Assembly: GCA_905250025.1 (NCBI GenBank)
Contig: CAJNOJ010000119.1
Location: 1 to 64,000 of the forward strand
From: Adineta ricciae
Taxonomy: Eukaryota; Rotifera; Eurotatoria; Adinetida; Adinetidae
DNA: 64,000 nt
Direction: 5' to 3'
Position 1 is the first letter of the stretch; each line of letters begins with the position of its first letter. The notes beneath the pieces were generated by a model. The model ran no database searches. It saw only the letters and a list, made by a program, of their open reading frames with translations, and was not told the DNA's origin. A program made the translations under genes and the position numbers. Below are positions 37,367 to 49,642 of this stretch, piece after piece.

Positions 37367-38370
37367 CAGGAGAATTTCAATCGAAAAACACAAATAGGAG
37401 CAGACTAATTACAGTAAATCAGAACGAAGGATGGCATAGACATTTATTTGTGAAAAACAAAACTGAAATCGCGAAACAAAATCTTTTTCGTAGATGGCAT
37501 CCATATACTAGTAAGACTAGCTCTGTTGTAATACAGTTTAGATATTGAATATCATCAAGAGATAAAGATTATTACAACGAACACTGAAACGAAACACGCT
37601 ACTTGTATCAGTCATCGAGAAATTCCAAAATGAAAGTTTATACCAAGAAAGATCTTGTTCCTCTCGTTTTAAGGTTTTGATTCCTTTATTTCTGGACCAG
37701 AATAGGAATAACCGAAAAAATTTACATAGCTGCAATATTTGTGGAGTATTTCAGCAAATGATAGAAGACTTTAAATTATCGTTAAAATCACATGTAGACA
37801 GTTAAACTGGTATTGTGTAGTTATGTCGTTTGAATATTGAAATCTCTCACTAATTGTACTGTAAATTAAGTGTTTGGTAACTACAATGACACAATGGAAT
37901 GAAAGGTTACTCTTCGTACACCGCACTACCAACTTTAAAAGATATCTTTCATACCTGAAGTTTGAATACCGAAACTAGTTTAATAATGTATTTACATGAA
38001 GCGTGCAATACGTACTAAGAATGCAAAATATTCAGTGAGATTTGAACTATTGTTTGTGTTTCATCATAGGAAGAGAATACCTAGATTTGATTGGAAACAA
38101 ATGCCATCTGTCGGACTAATTCTGTGTACTACAATAACATTGGTTATAATCGTTAACATTATTATCATTTACTTGAGTCGCTAGTTAGACGATTGATTAG
38201 AACATTTCTGAAATATATCGTCCGATTTCTTGGCTGACTCATTTTCATCCGATTTTCTTATTAGAACAATCAAAACAAAACAACATCAAACAGTTTTATT
38301 CACCACGTGTTGTTTTTTTGTTTTCGCTAAGCGTAATTTCTCTTAACATTTGAAACTTGACTAATAGAAA
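37367..38370. other. Divergent intergenic region, PPR / CPTP
   Basis: About 1 kb between the divergent starts of the DYW-PPR gene and CPTP. A 62-codon frame at 37996-38184 ends in a hydrophobic run (LILCTTITLVIIVNIIIIYL) but has no other support. A possible acceptor (ctgtaattag) lies about 40 nt upstream of the PPR start on the minus strand. Confidence 0.4.
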
Positions 38371-39562
38371 ATGGATGCTATAATTCCTGTCGACACACCA
38401 GAAGTCAATGATGATACTCCTAATGAAACACTTCGTTTACGTACTGACAGCATAACCAAAAGTACTTCCATCGATGAAAGTGTAATTAAATCAGGTGATT
38501 CTATCGAACCTGTCGTCAAGACGACTCACTCATCATCGGGATTTGACGTTGAGCATGTTTATCATGCATTTGTCGCTGCCTTGAGAGAACCTTGTAATCC
38601 AGTATCATCGATTGGCACACAAGATTACATCAATGGTTACCGAGAATTAATTAAGTGAGTTATTACAGTTCACAAAACAAAATTTTATAATTAATTTTTC
38701 TTTCTTACAGATTTTTTGATCAACTTGGCCGTGTATTCAAATTTGTTAAAGATGATGTTGTACAAAAACTAGATATCTTACAGGATTTTGTCGATAATGA
38801 TAAAAACGATCCACCTCATTTCGATACAATACAGAGAGCGATCGATTATGAAACTGAACATGGCCTTATTCAAACAAATTCTGAAAATTTTTCTCGAACT
38901 TTATTGAGACTTCATCGTGCTTTACTTTTCATTGAAGAATTTCTTCGCGGCTTAAGCGAACGACCATCATCGGATAGTACTGTAACAATCGCAACCAATG
39001 CGTACGATTCAACTCTATATTATCATCGTAAGTTTCGATACAAATCAGATTCATCATATCCCATCTGCCATCATCTTATCTGATCGATGTCATTACGAAT
39101 TCTATCTTATTCAAAAGCTATTTTTATCTTAAACTAAGCCGAAACGATTCCCGGGGTAATATTGTTGCTATAACTTGCACTCTTTCTTTTCGAAATGCCT
39201 ATCAACTCGCAACGATTCTCAATCATACGTATTTCCATAAGATTCCAATCGATCATCATTCGTTTCGTACGAGCGAGATTACCTATAATTAATCAAAATC
39301 AGTCAGAAAAAAAAGCATTATTTACTTGACGATTGATAACTAATCTAAATCTTCATTTCATTTAGACGGTTTTCTTATTCGTACAACAGTCAAAGTCGGA
39401 TTTCGTGTATTGCCATCACGTAAACAATTAGACGATATACTCTTTGAGGGTCATAAAACTGACATACTCGAACAATATAAAACTTTTATAAAAACAATCA
39501 AACAAATTTATGATATTGTCCAAGCATACTATGCAGAAAAGAAATATTTACAATTACCATAA
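38371..39562 (+). CDS. CPTP: Ceramide-1-phosphate transfer protein (GLTP fold)
   Basis: Three exons (38371-38654, 38711-39027, 39366-39562) give 265 residues, longer than vertebrate CPTP (~214) because of a Ser/Thr/Asp-rich N-terminal extension of about 65 residues. The GLTP domain then runs to the end. Aligned features are FFDQLGRVFKFVKDDVVQKL (Asp/Lys headgroup region), SRTLLRLHRALLFIEEFL (the paired Arg of the phosphate-binding RLHR), YYHHGFLIRT (conserved His) and the terminal YAEKKYLQLP, close to the CPTP end. The Arg pair favours CPTP, which carries ceramide-1-phosphate between membranes in the cytosol, over glycolipid-binding GLTP. Intron 2 (39028-39365) is long for the locus and contains nothing recognisable. 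Confidence 0.93.
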
Positions 39563-40910
39563 ATTAACACAAATAGAAAATCGTTCGTACAGTGACTTTG
39601 ATATGAAAAAAAAAACGGAAATATATCATTCTATTTATTTTTTTTTTTTTCTTTCTCCGTCCAAAGTCTGTCTGTAGTTCTCTCTTTCTTTGTTTCAATA
39701 TCGTTAAGTATCTTGTCTTAGTAAATATGAAACATGAGGTTTATCTAGAACTGAAAATAAATCAAATTCGAAAGATTTTTATGCATTTTTCATCGTTTGT
39801 TTGACATCTACGCCTTGTTTTGTATTTGAGTGCAGGTAAATATCGAGTGTTGTTCGTATTTTTCATGTCTTATTCATGTATTTATCTACATATACATATT
39901 TATCTTTCTCTCTAACCTTTTGCATTCCCATTAAAAACGCTCGAAAATTGTAAATCCGGGCTCGTGCGTGATTGCACAAATGCTATATCAATTTTAAGGG
40001 CAATAAATCATGACTAATAGCAAAGTCTACCAGACTTGATCATTGTTGTAAACATGAACCAATTTCTCAATGTCAATAGTCGAAATTGATTGTATATCAT
40101 GCAAATCCGGTTGTAGAAAGAAAAAGACTCGACATTTGTGTGTGCGTTTAAATTCAATTAAACATCAAAAAGCGACAAACTTAGAACTTGCTAAAAAAAT
40201 ACCAAACCACTTGAAAATGAGAACGCAGAATTAAACAGAAAAGAGAGAAGAAGAGAAAACGAATTGAATCAAAACAAGTAAATTAAGAGAAATCGACTCG
40301 TTTGCACATAATTAGGTAAGGGTACATTCAATTAATAAGTCAAATGTCTTTCTGCTATTTGATTCGTTCATTGTACGATTATTAATATCGATAAAGAAAA
40401 CGGGAAAATAAATGGGAAATCAAAAAACCTTGAACAAGCAATGACGACAACAAAGTACTTGATGGATGTGTGAATGACCAAAAAGAAAAAGAGTTTCAAA
40501 GGGAAAAAAAATATTTGTGCTTGAACAAACAAAAAGCGAAAGCAGAAGAAATATGAACACGAAAGAGCACAAAATTCATCACGTGAATAAGAAGAAATAA
40601 AAGCCTTTCGATGAGAAGAATCGAAATAGGATTGAATAAAGAACACACACACGCACACACACAAATTGACACACAATAAATCGCCTAGTAATTGTTTCTT
40701 GTTTTGTTATGTACTAAGCTAAGGGATGAAAAAAAACGAAGGAGAATAGTCAATATAATCTTGAAAATCGAAATAATGATAATTGATAGAAGAAATAATA
40801 ATAATAATACTTGCTCTTGCTTAGAGTGCGGAGAAACACCGACGAGAAAAAGCAAAAAAACATACAAGACGAGACGACAATTAAGTTGTTAAAACAAAAC
40901 TAAAGCATAT
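39563..40910. other. Convergent intergenic region
   Basis: About 1.35 kb between the stops of CPTP and the LRR-like gene. It has homopolymer A/T runs just after the CPTP stop and a short AC repeat near 40645-40665. No exon is supported. Confidence 0.4.
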
Positions 40911-40921
40911 CTATGCTTTAG
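40900..40921. repeat. Perfect short inverted repeat over a stop codon
   Basis: Ten-base arms (ctaaagcata / tatgctttag) separated by 2 nt form a potential hairpin that spans the TAG stop of the LRR-like gene. A role in 3'-end formation is possible but unproven. Confidence 0.5.
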
Positions 40922-43436
40922 CCGTTTGAGCTGCTCCATGTTCGGATGTTGCTGTTGTACTGTATCCTGCGGCAGATCGTCGTCGGATAATTAATATAAT
41001 TAAACCAACAAGTAAAAGACCAACTACTGCTGCGATAATAAGACCGATTGATAACCAACCTAATTTTCTCTTTGTTGTCGGTGGAACTTCAGTAGCATCA
41101 TCGCTAAGGGCATCTGTAGATTGATTTCCATCAGCTGCTTGATGATGGGCATGTCCATCTCCTTCTTGTCGAGTACCACTACTTTCTCCGTCTTGACGAT
41201 TTTCATTGCCGTCTCCTTCTTGATTGTTGTTACCTTCAGCTCCTTGACCGGCTTCACCTTGGTTTGGATCTATAAGTAAATGGAAAAGAATTCTTCAATG
41301 AAATTATCTTTCATATCAGTCTTAATGAGTTATTTTTCTATGTGAATGTCACAGACAAGTGAATGAGACACTTTTGTTAAGAAAATACAAGGAAAGAATG
41401 CCATATCATCGATATCATAAGTAAAAGCTAAGAATCAATTTGAAGTAGGACGCTGTTTTGCTACAGAATTAACAGTATCTGTTATCATCTTTCTATTGAA
41501 TGATTAGTTACGAAGCGGTCACTGTAGATGCTGCTCAATTCAAATAGTGACTAGAAGACTTTGCTTTGCTTCTATTTGCTTTCCTATTACTTTCATAGTC
41601 AGTTAAATAGTCCGAGGGAACTTGTGATCTTTCATTATTTCGCTCATCCATATTTGTTAGAGATGTTTGTGGTAAATCATTTGGAATAGCGGATGAATAG
41701 TAATCAGTTTTTTTCCCAGGAATATTATCATTGCTTTGAGAGTATGATGATGATTGATATTCTGAAAACGTTACATAAGAGAGAGAGAGAGAGGGAAAGA
41801 GTTTTGTTTGCTTATTCCTTCATCACTCGACTTCATCAATACTCTTCTCCCTTGAGTATTGCAAATTTGGAAAGGCGAAATTCTTCTGCTGAAACTAATA
41901 TTTGAAATATTTTACCTGGATGATAGTGATGATCCGATTGATGTTGACTGTGATCACCATCGCCGCCTTGTGAGTGTGATTGATCATGGCTTTGTGCTGA
42001 TGCTTGCTGTTGAGATTTCTCTAGATCTTGATGTGATATTTGATAGGCTCCAGAATACACCTTCGGTTCACGTTGACGGAAAGCGTCGCTGCCATCAGCG
42101 CGTTGAATAGCTGGTGGACTCTTGAATTTTCTTTCTTGTGCATCATAATTAGTTTGAATAGCGGCACACGATGAACGGTCGCAATCTTGTGCATCGCATG
42201 GGTATCGTCCAGAAGCTGAATCCAAATAACTTGCTGCACACGTACAGTCGCGTCCAGATGAAATACCTAAATTATAATTTCATGAATAGAATAGTTTTTA
42301 CTTTGACAACTTTTCTCAAAAACATACCTTGTACGACAATTTTTCCGCTAGCTGTCTTATCGACCAATTCACATTGTTCTCGTTCATCGAACTTCTCCAA
42401 ACTGACCTCAAGTTCTTTCAAATTAGGTAAGTTATTCAATAAGTCCAACGATGCTTTGGTATCCTTAATGGTCAATTTTTCCAATTTATTTAAACCATCA
42501 AATGCATGTGGATCAATGTCCTTTTCACTTGTAACAGATAATGTATGCAAATTAGGAAAATGTCGAAAAGCATTAGCAGGAATACGTTCTTGGCTATAAA
42601 CACGTAATTCACCTAAATTAGAATAATTGGGTGGATTATCACTATTGAAATCAGAAACATAGTATGCATTAATGATCAATTCATGTGCCGGATAGATAGG
42701 AAAGATTTGTGTGGTTAATTGGTTCCCTTGTTTAGCTAATTCTAATCGACCGATATTGCCTGTAAATGGTTGGGATGGATCTGAACGTATATCTCCACCA
42801 CTTAAACGTAAATATTTGACGTTTGCGCCGGTAAATAATTGTTGAAATGTTCCGCGAAATGGGTAGGTGACATATAATTCTAATGAGTCAACATTTAAAT
42901 TGGCAAATAGATTGACATTATCATTCGGCTGAACTTGCGGATTATAAATCTCCACTGCCTGTAACAAAATGAGCAACTTTGGTGTTTATAACAAACAGAA
43001 AATGAACACTTACCAAATTTTTTCGCGCTGTTGCCGGTGCATCGTCAGGAAAAACTTTATTAAATGTACCTGGTGAGTGTAAATGAAGTGCGGTAAATTT
43101 CTCAAATTTGATGCGAAATTCAAAATTATCTCCGTCAGACTTGAATAATTGTTTGACCGGTTCAAATGTATGTTCATAAACATGTTGATCGCGTTCACCA
43201 TTGATCAGCAATTCAACCGATGGATATTTTTGTTTCTCTTGTTGTAGAACACTCAATGCTTGGGGTAACTCACGATCGGTTGAACAGGTTACACGATACG
43301 ATGAACATTTACAATCGAAACCTTCAATAGCTTGACAATAAGTTTGGTCTTGTCGACGAGAAATCGATTTACGAAGTAATGCGGCTGATGAGAAAGATAC
43401 GATGAGTATCAACGATAAGAATGCCGTACGCAACAT
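40911..43436 (-). CDS. Leucine-rich-repeat-like single-pass membrane protein with His/Gln-rich stalk
   Basis: Four exons (43436-43014, 42958-42328, 42266-41916, 41269-40911) give 587 residues. A signal peptide (MLRTAFLSLILIVSFSSAAL) leads into a Cys-rich cap (CQAIEGFDCKCSSYRVTC). A repeat-containing ectodomain has LRR-like units such as NLHTLSVTSEKDIDPHAF, LNKLEKLTIKD and LPNLKELEVSLEKF, and closes with a second Cys cluster (GRDCTCAASYLDSASGRYPC). Next is a Gln/His/Ser/Gly-rich stalk likely to be unstructured, then one membrane helix (LGWLSIGLIIAAVVGLLLVG) followed by IIRRR and a short tail. This is a type I cell-surface protein; ligand and function are unknown. Other LRR ectodomain families, such as chondroadherin-like proteins, share this architecture. 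Confidence 0.85.
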
Positions 43437-46400
43437 CGTACTTCAATAATGTGACGTTAGAAGATAATCAAAAAAGAGAGAAAGAAAACGAGCAAATATA
43501 GATTATTTGCACAAATATTCAATTGTACTAATAGAATAAACAAGTATGCCGATCTTTGGACCGACTAGTACACAAGATCTATGAGAGAAGAAAAACAATC
43601 AACAAACCGATGACGGAAACTTCGACTTACTATTGTCGTACGATGAAATAATTCATCTAATGGGGAAAAAAAGCGTTGGCGATATTCGAAAAGATCTGAA
43701 ATTTCAAAAGAAAAATTTTATCTCATCATATTGTTCGAAGAGGTATTTGTACACATGTGTCTGTCTTTCATTACGCAAGAATCTTGAGATCTAAGCGTCT
43801 GGAAAATATGAAGAGAATCGTATGTATACATATAAGTAGTCCGTCTACCATTCTCTCTTTTCTTCTTCTCCTTCCACTTCTTTCGTCTCCATCATCTTCT
43901 GAAGTACTCTAGTGATCATCGATCAAACGGATTAGTCTCTTTCTTTCACTCGATGTTACTGATTCTCAGCTTATAAATATTAGTCAGATTTCAGCGGATA
44001 GATTACGATTAGATTATTATTGTTAGTCGAGAAAGCAGTGATGTTAGAATCGACAGACAAAACAATCGCTTCAAGGCATACTGTGAGGATAACATTTGAC
44101 GCACCTAACATGGATATATAGAGGAAAGTTGAGACTACATGTGAAGACATGATAGAACATAGTGAACAAATGAAGAAATACAGACCTTACAGCTTTAACA
44201 AGGAAGAACATACGAGGGGTACACTTGTCCTTCCGATATATGTTCAATCAGTCAGTCTGCCTGCTGGCGATGATGATGTTAGCGAATGGAATCGGTTAAA
44301 AGGAGGAAAAATTTAAAATTGAAAGGTAAAGCATAGTTAAAGTGGAGAAAAGAAGCGTGAAAAAAGGAAGAAAAAGAAGAAAAATTTGTTCCTTTCTTTA
44401 ATTGATCATTGTCGTCAGCGCTGTCGATGACCATTGTAAACATTAATTCAGTCTGTGAGCAAATGTGCAAATTTTCTGGGTACTCTCTTCGTATTTCATC
44501 TATTCTTCACCCGTTGTACTCTACTATCAACATGAATATGTGAATGTCTATGTATTTTACATAATAGGCGAAGAGAGAAGAAGGGGAAAAAAGAAATAGA
44601 GAAGAAGAAAGGAGAAAAAGGTACCGCAGCCGTGTTGTGGCCGATGCATCGACTTCTTCGTTGGTGATGGTAACGATCGCTGTAGTATTACTAGTGGTAG
44701 CGCGTTGCGGTTACAAGCCAACATATAGTAAAAGAAAAAAAAGCATTGTATAGAAAGAGAACAGTTCTATCTCTCCTCTCTAGTCTCGTTCTCTCTTCTT
44801 TGTTCGTAACTCGCTTAGCCCATTACACATTTTTACGTCAAAAACGAATGCCGATTTAGCGATTGTATGTTAATATCGCTGATATGACTGCCGCCACTAC
44901 TATTGCTTACGATATTCTTGTCTGGCCATTAGACAGACTCTCTTTCTAATGAGCTAAGAAAGACAAATAAAGCAAAAAAAGATAGGAGAAAAAAAGCACA
45001 GGACGATGACGATGAAGAAGAGAAAGCTTCTTCAGACTAAGAGAAACGGAGAGAATATCANAAATTTGATTTCGTCAAACCGAATAAAAGTCAATAGATG
45101 AACATTGTATTCCTCGGGATAAATAAACTTGAACTTATTATTTATTCTTGATCTGACTTCGAGCTTGATTAGCTCGGTCTTTTTGCCTTCTCTCCAAGTC
45201 GTTCTTTCCTACTTGATGATGGCTAAAAAAAGAACGGAAGCGGAGTTTTCTCTCTATCTAATAAACCTGTTTCTATCGATGGAGAGAAATTTATGGAAAT
45301 ATGTTGTATCTCTTCGACAAATAACAAGGGAATGAAGAGAAGAGAAATGATGAGCTTAATATTCATCTCAAGGTTACTGTTGTTCTATCACGCTTATAGC
45401 ATAATAATATTCATGATGATTGATCGACATCGATCGGGTTTTTTTTTGTTGAACAATTATCAACATAAACCGATTACATAACTTAGATACACATAACTCC
45501 ACCTGTCTCTCTCTCTCTCTCTTTTTCTTGCCGGAGGTCGTAGTAGTTACTGACCTTGTTTGCTTTCATATTTACATATGAGAGGAGACATTATATTATG
45601 TTAACCTTCAACTTACACTTACTCGCTTAGTTCAACACAATTTGGCAATGACATTATTCTCCATATCTCTTTTTTTATTTCTCTTTTCTTCCTTTGACTA
45701 TTGTTCGTTCCTAGTGAAATGAACACCATAACTATTTAAAAAATGAGCACCATGTGTATATATATATACATATTTATCTATCTATATATCGTTCTAATGG
45801 ATCGGACGTCTATTGTTTAACTACAAACAGTGTCATTGAACCAATAAATATTCATTATTTCGGCAAATGACATTGACTTGATGCTTTTAATTCCAAAGAA
45901 AAAGCTCTATGGACATCTCGACACACACGCATATGTGTACACACATGAACTTGATGGGTCATAGGATGACAACTGCTGCTGTTTGTCGTTTAAGAAGATG
46001 TGCATATGGAAATGATGTAATGATTATCGTGATGCTATGCATGTATCATTACCCATATCTAAGGTCGAGCGCGTGCATGTATCCGTCATTTTATTATTCT
46101 TCGATTAGAGACATATGCAGATAAAATCTTATCATCCTTTCGTTTGTAATTCCGTTTTATAAACTACGTTGAACAAGGTTGAATAATAAAATCCATCTTC
46201 ATGTATCTTTGACCATTAATGATCAGTGATTGATCATATTGAAATAAAAAAAAAGAAATTCCCTAATGATACTATCAAAAGGAAAGGCAAAAAGATTTTT
46301 TACTCCCTCTCCCTTCATTTTCATTCCCCATGGAAATTAAATACAAACATATATGCATATTTGATAAAAAAAAAAGATAAAAAGTCGAACGGAGAGATGT

Positions 46401-46949
46401 ATGTACAGTTAAAGTTCAAAAAGAATCGTTTTCAATCATTAGTCAGTCATATGCATACATAGAAGATAGATGTGCGCAATTATGGCAAAAAGTTTGCATT
46501 CGTTTCGTAGGAGCACTGATTCTATTAATTGGCTGTTTAATGATCTCTGAATCGTTATTTTTACCCTTCGTCGGAAAAGAAAGCTCTTGGAGATATAAAT
46601 TATTGATATCAGTGGTATATAGATAAACTTTCTCCACTCGAGGTCATAGCGTGATAAAATAGTATGTGTGGAGCGATTAATAGAAAGATTCTTACTATTG
46701 TTATTATTATCACAAGCGTGCTTAATATTATTTTTCGATAAATCTTCTTTCATATAATCCGATGCTTCTCATGAATATCATGAACGTTCGTTCTTTTTTC
46801 ATAAAATAATTCACAAAAAATAGCTTTTCGCATATGCACTTATAAACAGACAAAAAATAGAGATTGTCAAAAAGAAGAAGAACGTATAATTTTCGTTGGA
46901 CGACTTGTGTACTATGATTGAACATCACATTCATTTATTAATGAAAATC
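43437..46949. other. 3.5 kb region without supported genes
   Basis: Runs from the LRR-like gene start to the left edge of the NIPA duplication. It contains one ambiguous base (N at 45061), a CT microsatellite near 45508-45522 and TA-rich repeats near 45755-45790. Frames are short and none shows family features. Around 46614-46640 there is faint similarity to 54617-54645, suggesting the older duplication extended beyond the near-identical block. Confidence 0.4.
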
Positions 46950-48687
46950 CATCCTCATTCTGTAAGAGATCAGCATAGGATTTGATTGGAGCATAGTTCG
47001 ATTGTTTCGTTGATACAGAATCACATGGGCCAAGTGCAAGAAATTGTGAAGCTGACGAGAACGATGAAAGAAGAGAGTCATCTAAATACCAACATGCTTT
47101 CTTTTCTTTATCAAAAACAGCTCATCTCTCACCATTCACATCTGCAGATTCTGTGTCGATGGACACTGTCATCGTTTTCAAATAATTGATCAAAATCAGT
47201 CCACACGTGACAACAACAAATCCAACAACACAACCAACAACATCCACGAATGTCAATAGACGCCATTCGCGAAACAGTATACCCGATGTTATGAGAATAC
47301 ACGTTGTAAATAACACATAATAAACAGTTGTTACAACTGGTGTTGAGAACAGATCTAACGCTCGGTTGAGATACACCATTTGGATCAAAATACAACTAAT
47401 AATCGTCAACGCACAGATCAATGTCAACCACATTGAATATGTGTGTTCGTGCATGTATAATTCTTTCAATCCTGTCGCCAAACCTTTACAAGCTGTGACG
47501 GTGAATGCACCGAGTAGAGAACAAATCAGAATGTATATGCAAACATGTTTAGCACCCATACGAGGTGCATAGTAGAAGATCAACACGAGAAGGACACCAC
47601 ATGTAAATAATGAGAAGAAAACGAATTCTAAACAGAAATCAGATCAGTATTCAACGTTTCTTGTTGAATGATCTTTGTTACCGGCAGATCTGACTCTTTG
47701 AGCAAAATCTGACAGAGAAGTGACATCATTGTCTTTTGGTGCATGAATCACAAGAATAATCGAACCAGCAACAGTCAGAAGACAGCCGATCTTGCCAAGC
47801 GTAGTCAAGTTTTCATTCAAGAATCGAACAGCCAACAGAGCACTGTCAAAACATATACATACATACATTAATAGCAATCACTATACACCACGAACCTGAC
47901 TAGAACTGACAGTGCACCAAGAGGAGTGACAATCGATGCCGGAGCAAATCCATATGCTGCAAAATTACAAGCCTCTCCAATACCCATGGCTAACAGTCCA
48001 GTCCACCATTGAATCTCATAGAGATAACCAAAGCCGCCGGATCCTAAAGACAAAGATAGTGAGAGGTTCTCTTGACGAATGCTAAGAAAATAGTTTGTGA
48101 CAAACCTGCTCGAACTACTCCCAAGTGATGGGTTAACTTGAGTAAGCCTTTCTTCTTTAAAATGAAACTCGAACCGATAAACAAACTGGATAAGAGTGCT
48201 AATGAGATGCCTATTGCAAACTGATGTGATTTCATCGGATGTAACGACGGCATAGTTCTGGACGCTGGTGTTCCGATCAGTAAGATTCTCTTTGTTTGAT
48301 TTACTAAATCATTTTCTACGAAGAACAGTGATGAGCGATGAATAACTGAAATTCAGATAAATCAACTGACTCGTTTCATTCTCCATGTTGTTCTGTGATT
48401 ACATGCATCTAAAAATACGAATGTCAATTTATACATCAGTCTGAAATTGAGTTACAAGAAATCAGAAAAAGATGTCGACTTCTCTCGTTCTCTTCCTCTT
48501 TTTCGTTCTTTTCAAGCACAATAGTCGACAGGTAACTAGTTGATTGTACTGAGAAATCGATGCGAGAATGGCGTGATCCTCCACTTCTTTCTTCTTCGTT
48601 TTTTTTTCATTTTCTCGGCTTTAATATCGAGAAAAAAAAACAACGTCGAGATTTTCTACTCCGTAATCATCCCATTACCTGATAGAA
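46950..48687. repeat. Direct segmental duplication, copy A (NIPA gene)
   Basis: About 1.74 kb that reappears in the same orientation at 54991-56733, offset 8041. By eye the core, from about 47090 to 48540, is identical across exons and introns. Three substitutions lie in the first ~150 bases, and many substitutions and small indels lie in the last ~150. Confidence 0.95.
47122..48253 (-). CDS. NIPA2: NIPA-family magnesium transporter, copy A
   Basis: Four exons (48253-48106, 48043-47896, 47843-47692, 47627-47122) give 317 residues. Motifs typical of NIPA proteins are SLFIGSSFILKKKGLLKL, NFAAYGFAPASIVTPLGALS (split helix and pore region), KIGCLLTVAGSIILVIHAPK and the CKGLATGLKEL region. About nine hydrophobic helices are expected across the sequence. 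The family carries Mg2+ across the plasma membrane or endosomes in animals. NIPA2 versus NIPA1 is not certain; the C-terminus is shorter than in vertebrate NIPA2 (~360). This copy and that at 55163-56294 encode the same protein as far as I can compare. The plus-strand frames over the gene are antisense shadows. Confidence 0.94.
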
Positions 48688-49642
48688 GAGGGTAAGGATG
48701 TGGAGGTGATTATTTCTCATTGGCTTTCAGACACATCGACAGCTTACATGCTGATTTGGATCAGAAATAAAATGTTTGATTTATCCATTATTTTCTACAT
48801 CTGTGGTGATTGATTCTTGGTAAACGACGAACATTTATCGATTAAGACGATGTCATGGTCGCACGAGCTGATAATCACACAATTATTCTCTATTTCAACG
48901 ACAATGATTGAATGAATTGGGAACTGTATGGATCTTGGCAAAATACGATCGATACTTATTCAACATTTTTTCTTGCAGTCATTATTGATGTCATGGAAAT
49001 TGATAAAATAGTTAAGAGAAAACGTTTCTTCATTTGGAGCAGAAAGAAAGGATGACTATTTGAATAGCATTGAAGACGGCGATTGCCATTGTGTGAAAGA
49101 AACAAGTCATGTTCTCCACAAACCTAGGCTTCCTCTTGCCCATGAAATGTTAACAATGCACATATCGTAGATGTTCTTGTCATGATATAGTCTTTTACCC
49201 AATGAATCAACTAGTTATACTGAGAGAGTGTTTCTAGTGAATAGACTGTTTGCCAATTTGGGATCTTTGTCTATACATTCAATGAATCAGATAAGTCGAG
49301 AGGAAGAAAAGGAAAATAAAAGTTAGATAATACATAAGTCAAATCTACGAAGGGATATGTTAGACGAAAAAAATACTTGCTATCTATGTGTACAGTTGAT
49401 CATGCATATGTCACGTGAAGAAAAGGAAAAGAGAGGAACATTAGAAACATTTGTCTACGTCTATTTCACTAACTGACGACTTCGTTTACCGAATCATAGC
49501 CTTTTCTTTTACTGATCTCGTTGTTATCGTTTCCAGTCTGCATATAAAGTATTCTCTTTTTATTGTCTGGAAAAGTTCGATCGATAAGCAGTTGTATTTT
49601 ATACTATTCATTTTCTTTATCATAATTTCTCGTCGAATTCCA
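48254..49642. other. Intergenic region between NIPA copy A and the MITE-split gene
   Basis: The first ~430 bases belong to the duplicated block and include a likely NIPA promoter. The rest is AT-rich with no coding exon that can be supported upstream of the ATG at 49643. Confidence 0.4.

Noticed and set aside
37996-38184. 62-codon frame ending in a hydrophobic run, possible small membrane protein
   Set aside because: Ile/Leu-rich endings are common in random AT-rich frames; there is no other support.
46986-47189. Plus-strand frame repeated at 55027-55230
   Set aside because: Present twice only because it lies in the duplicated block; it overlaps the 3' end of the NIPA genes antisense and has no coding features.
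47366-47572. Antisense frame inside NIPA
   Set aside because: Shadow of a strongly supported exon.
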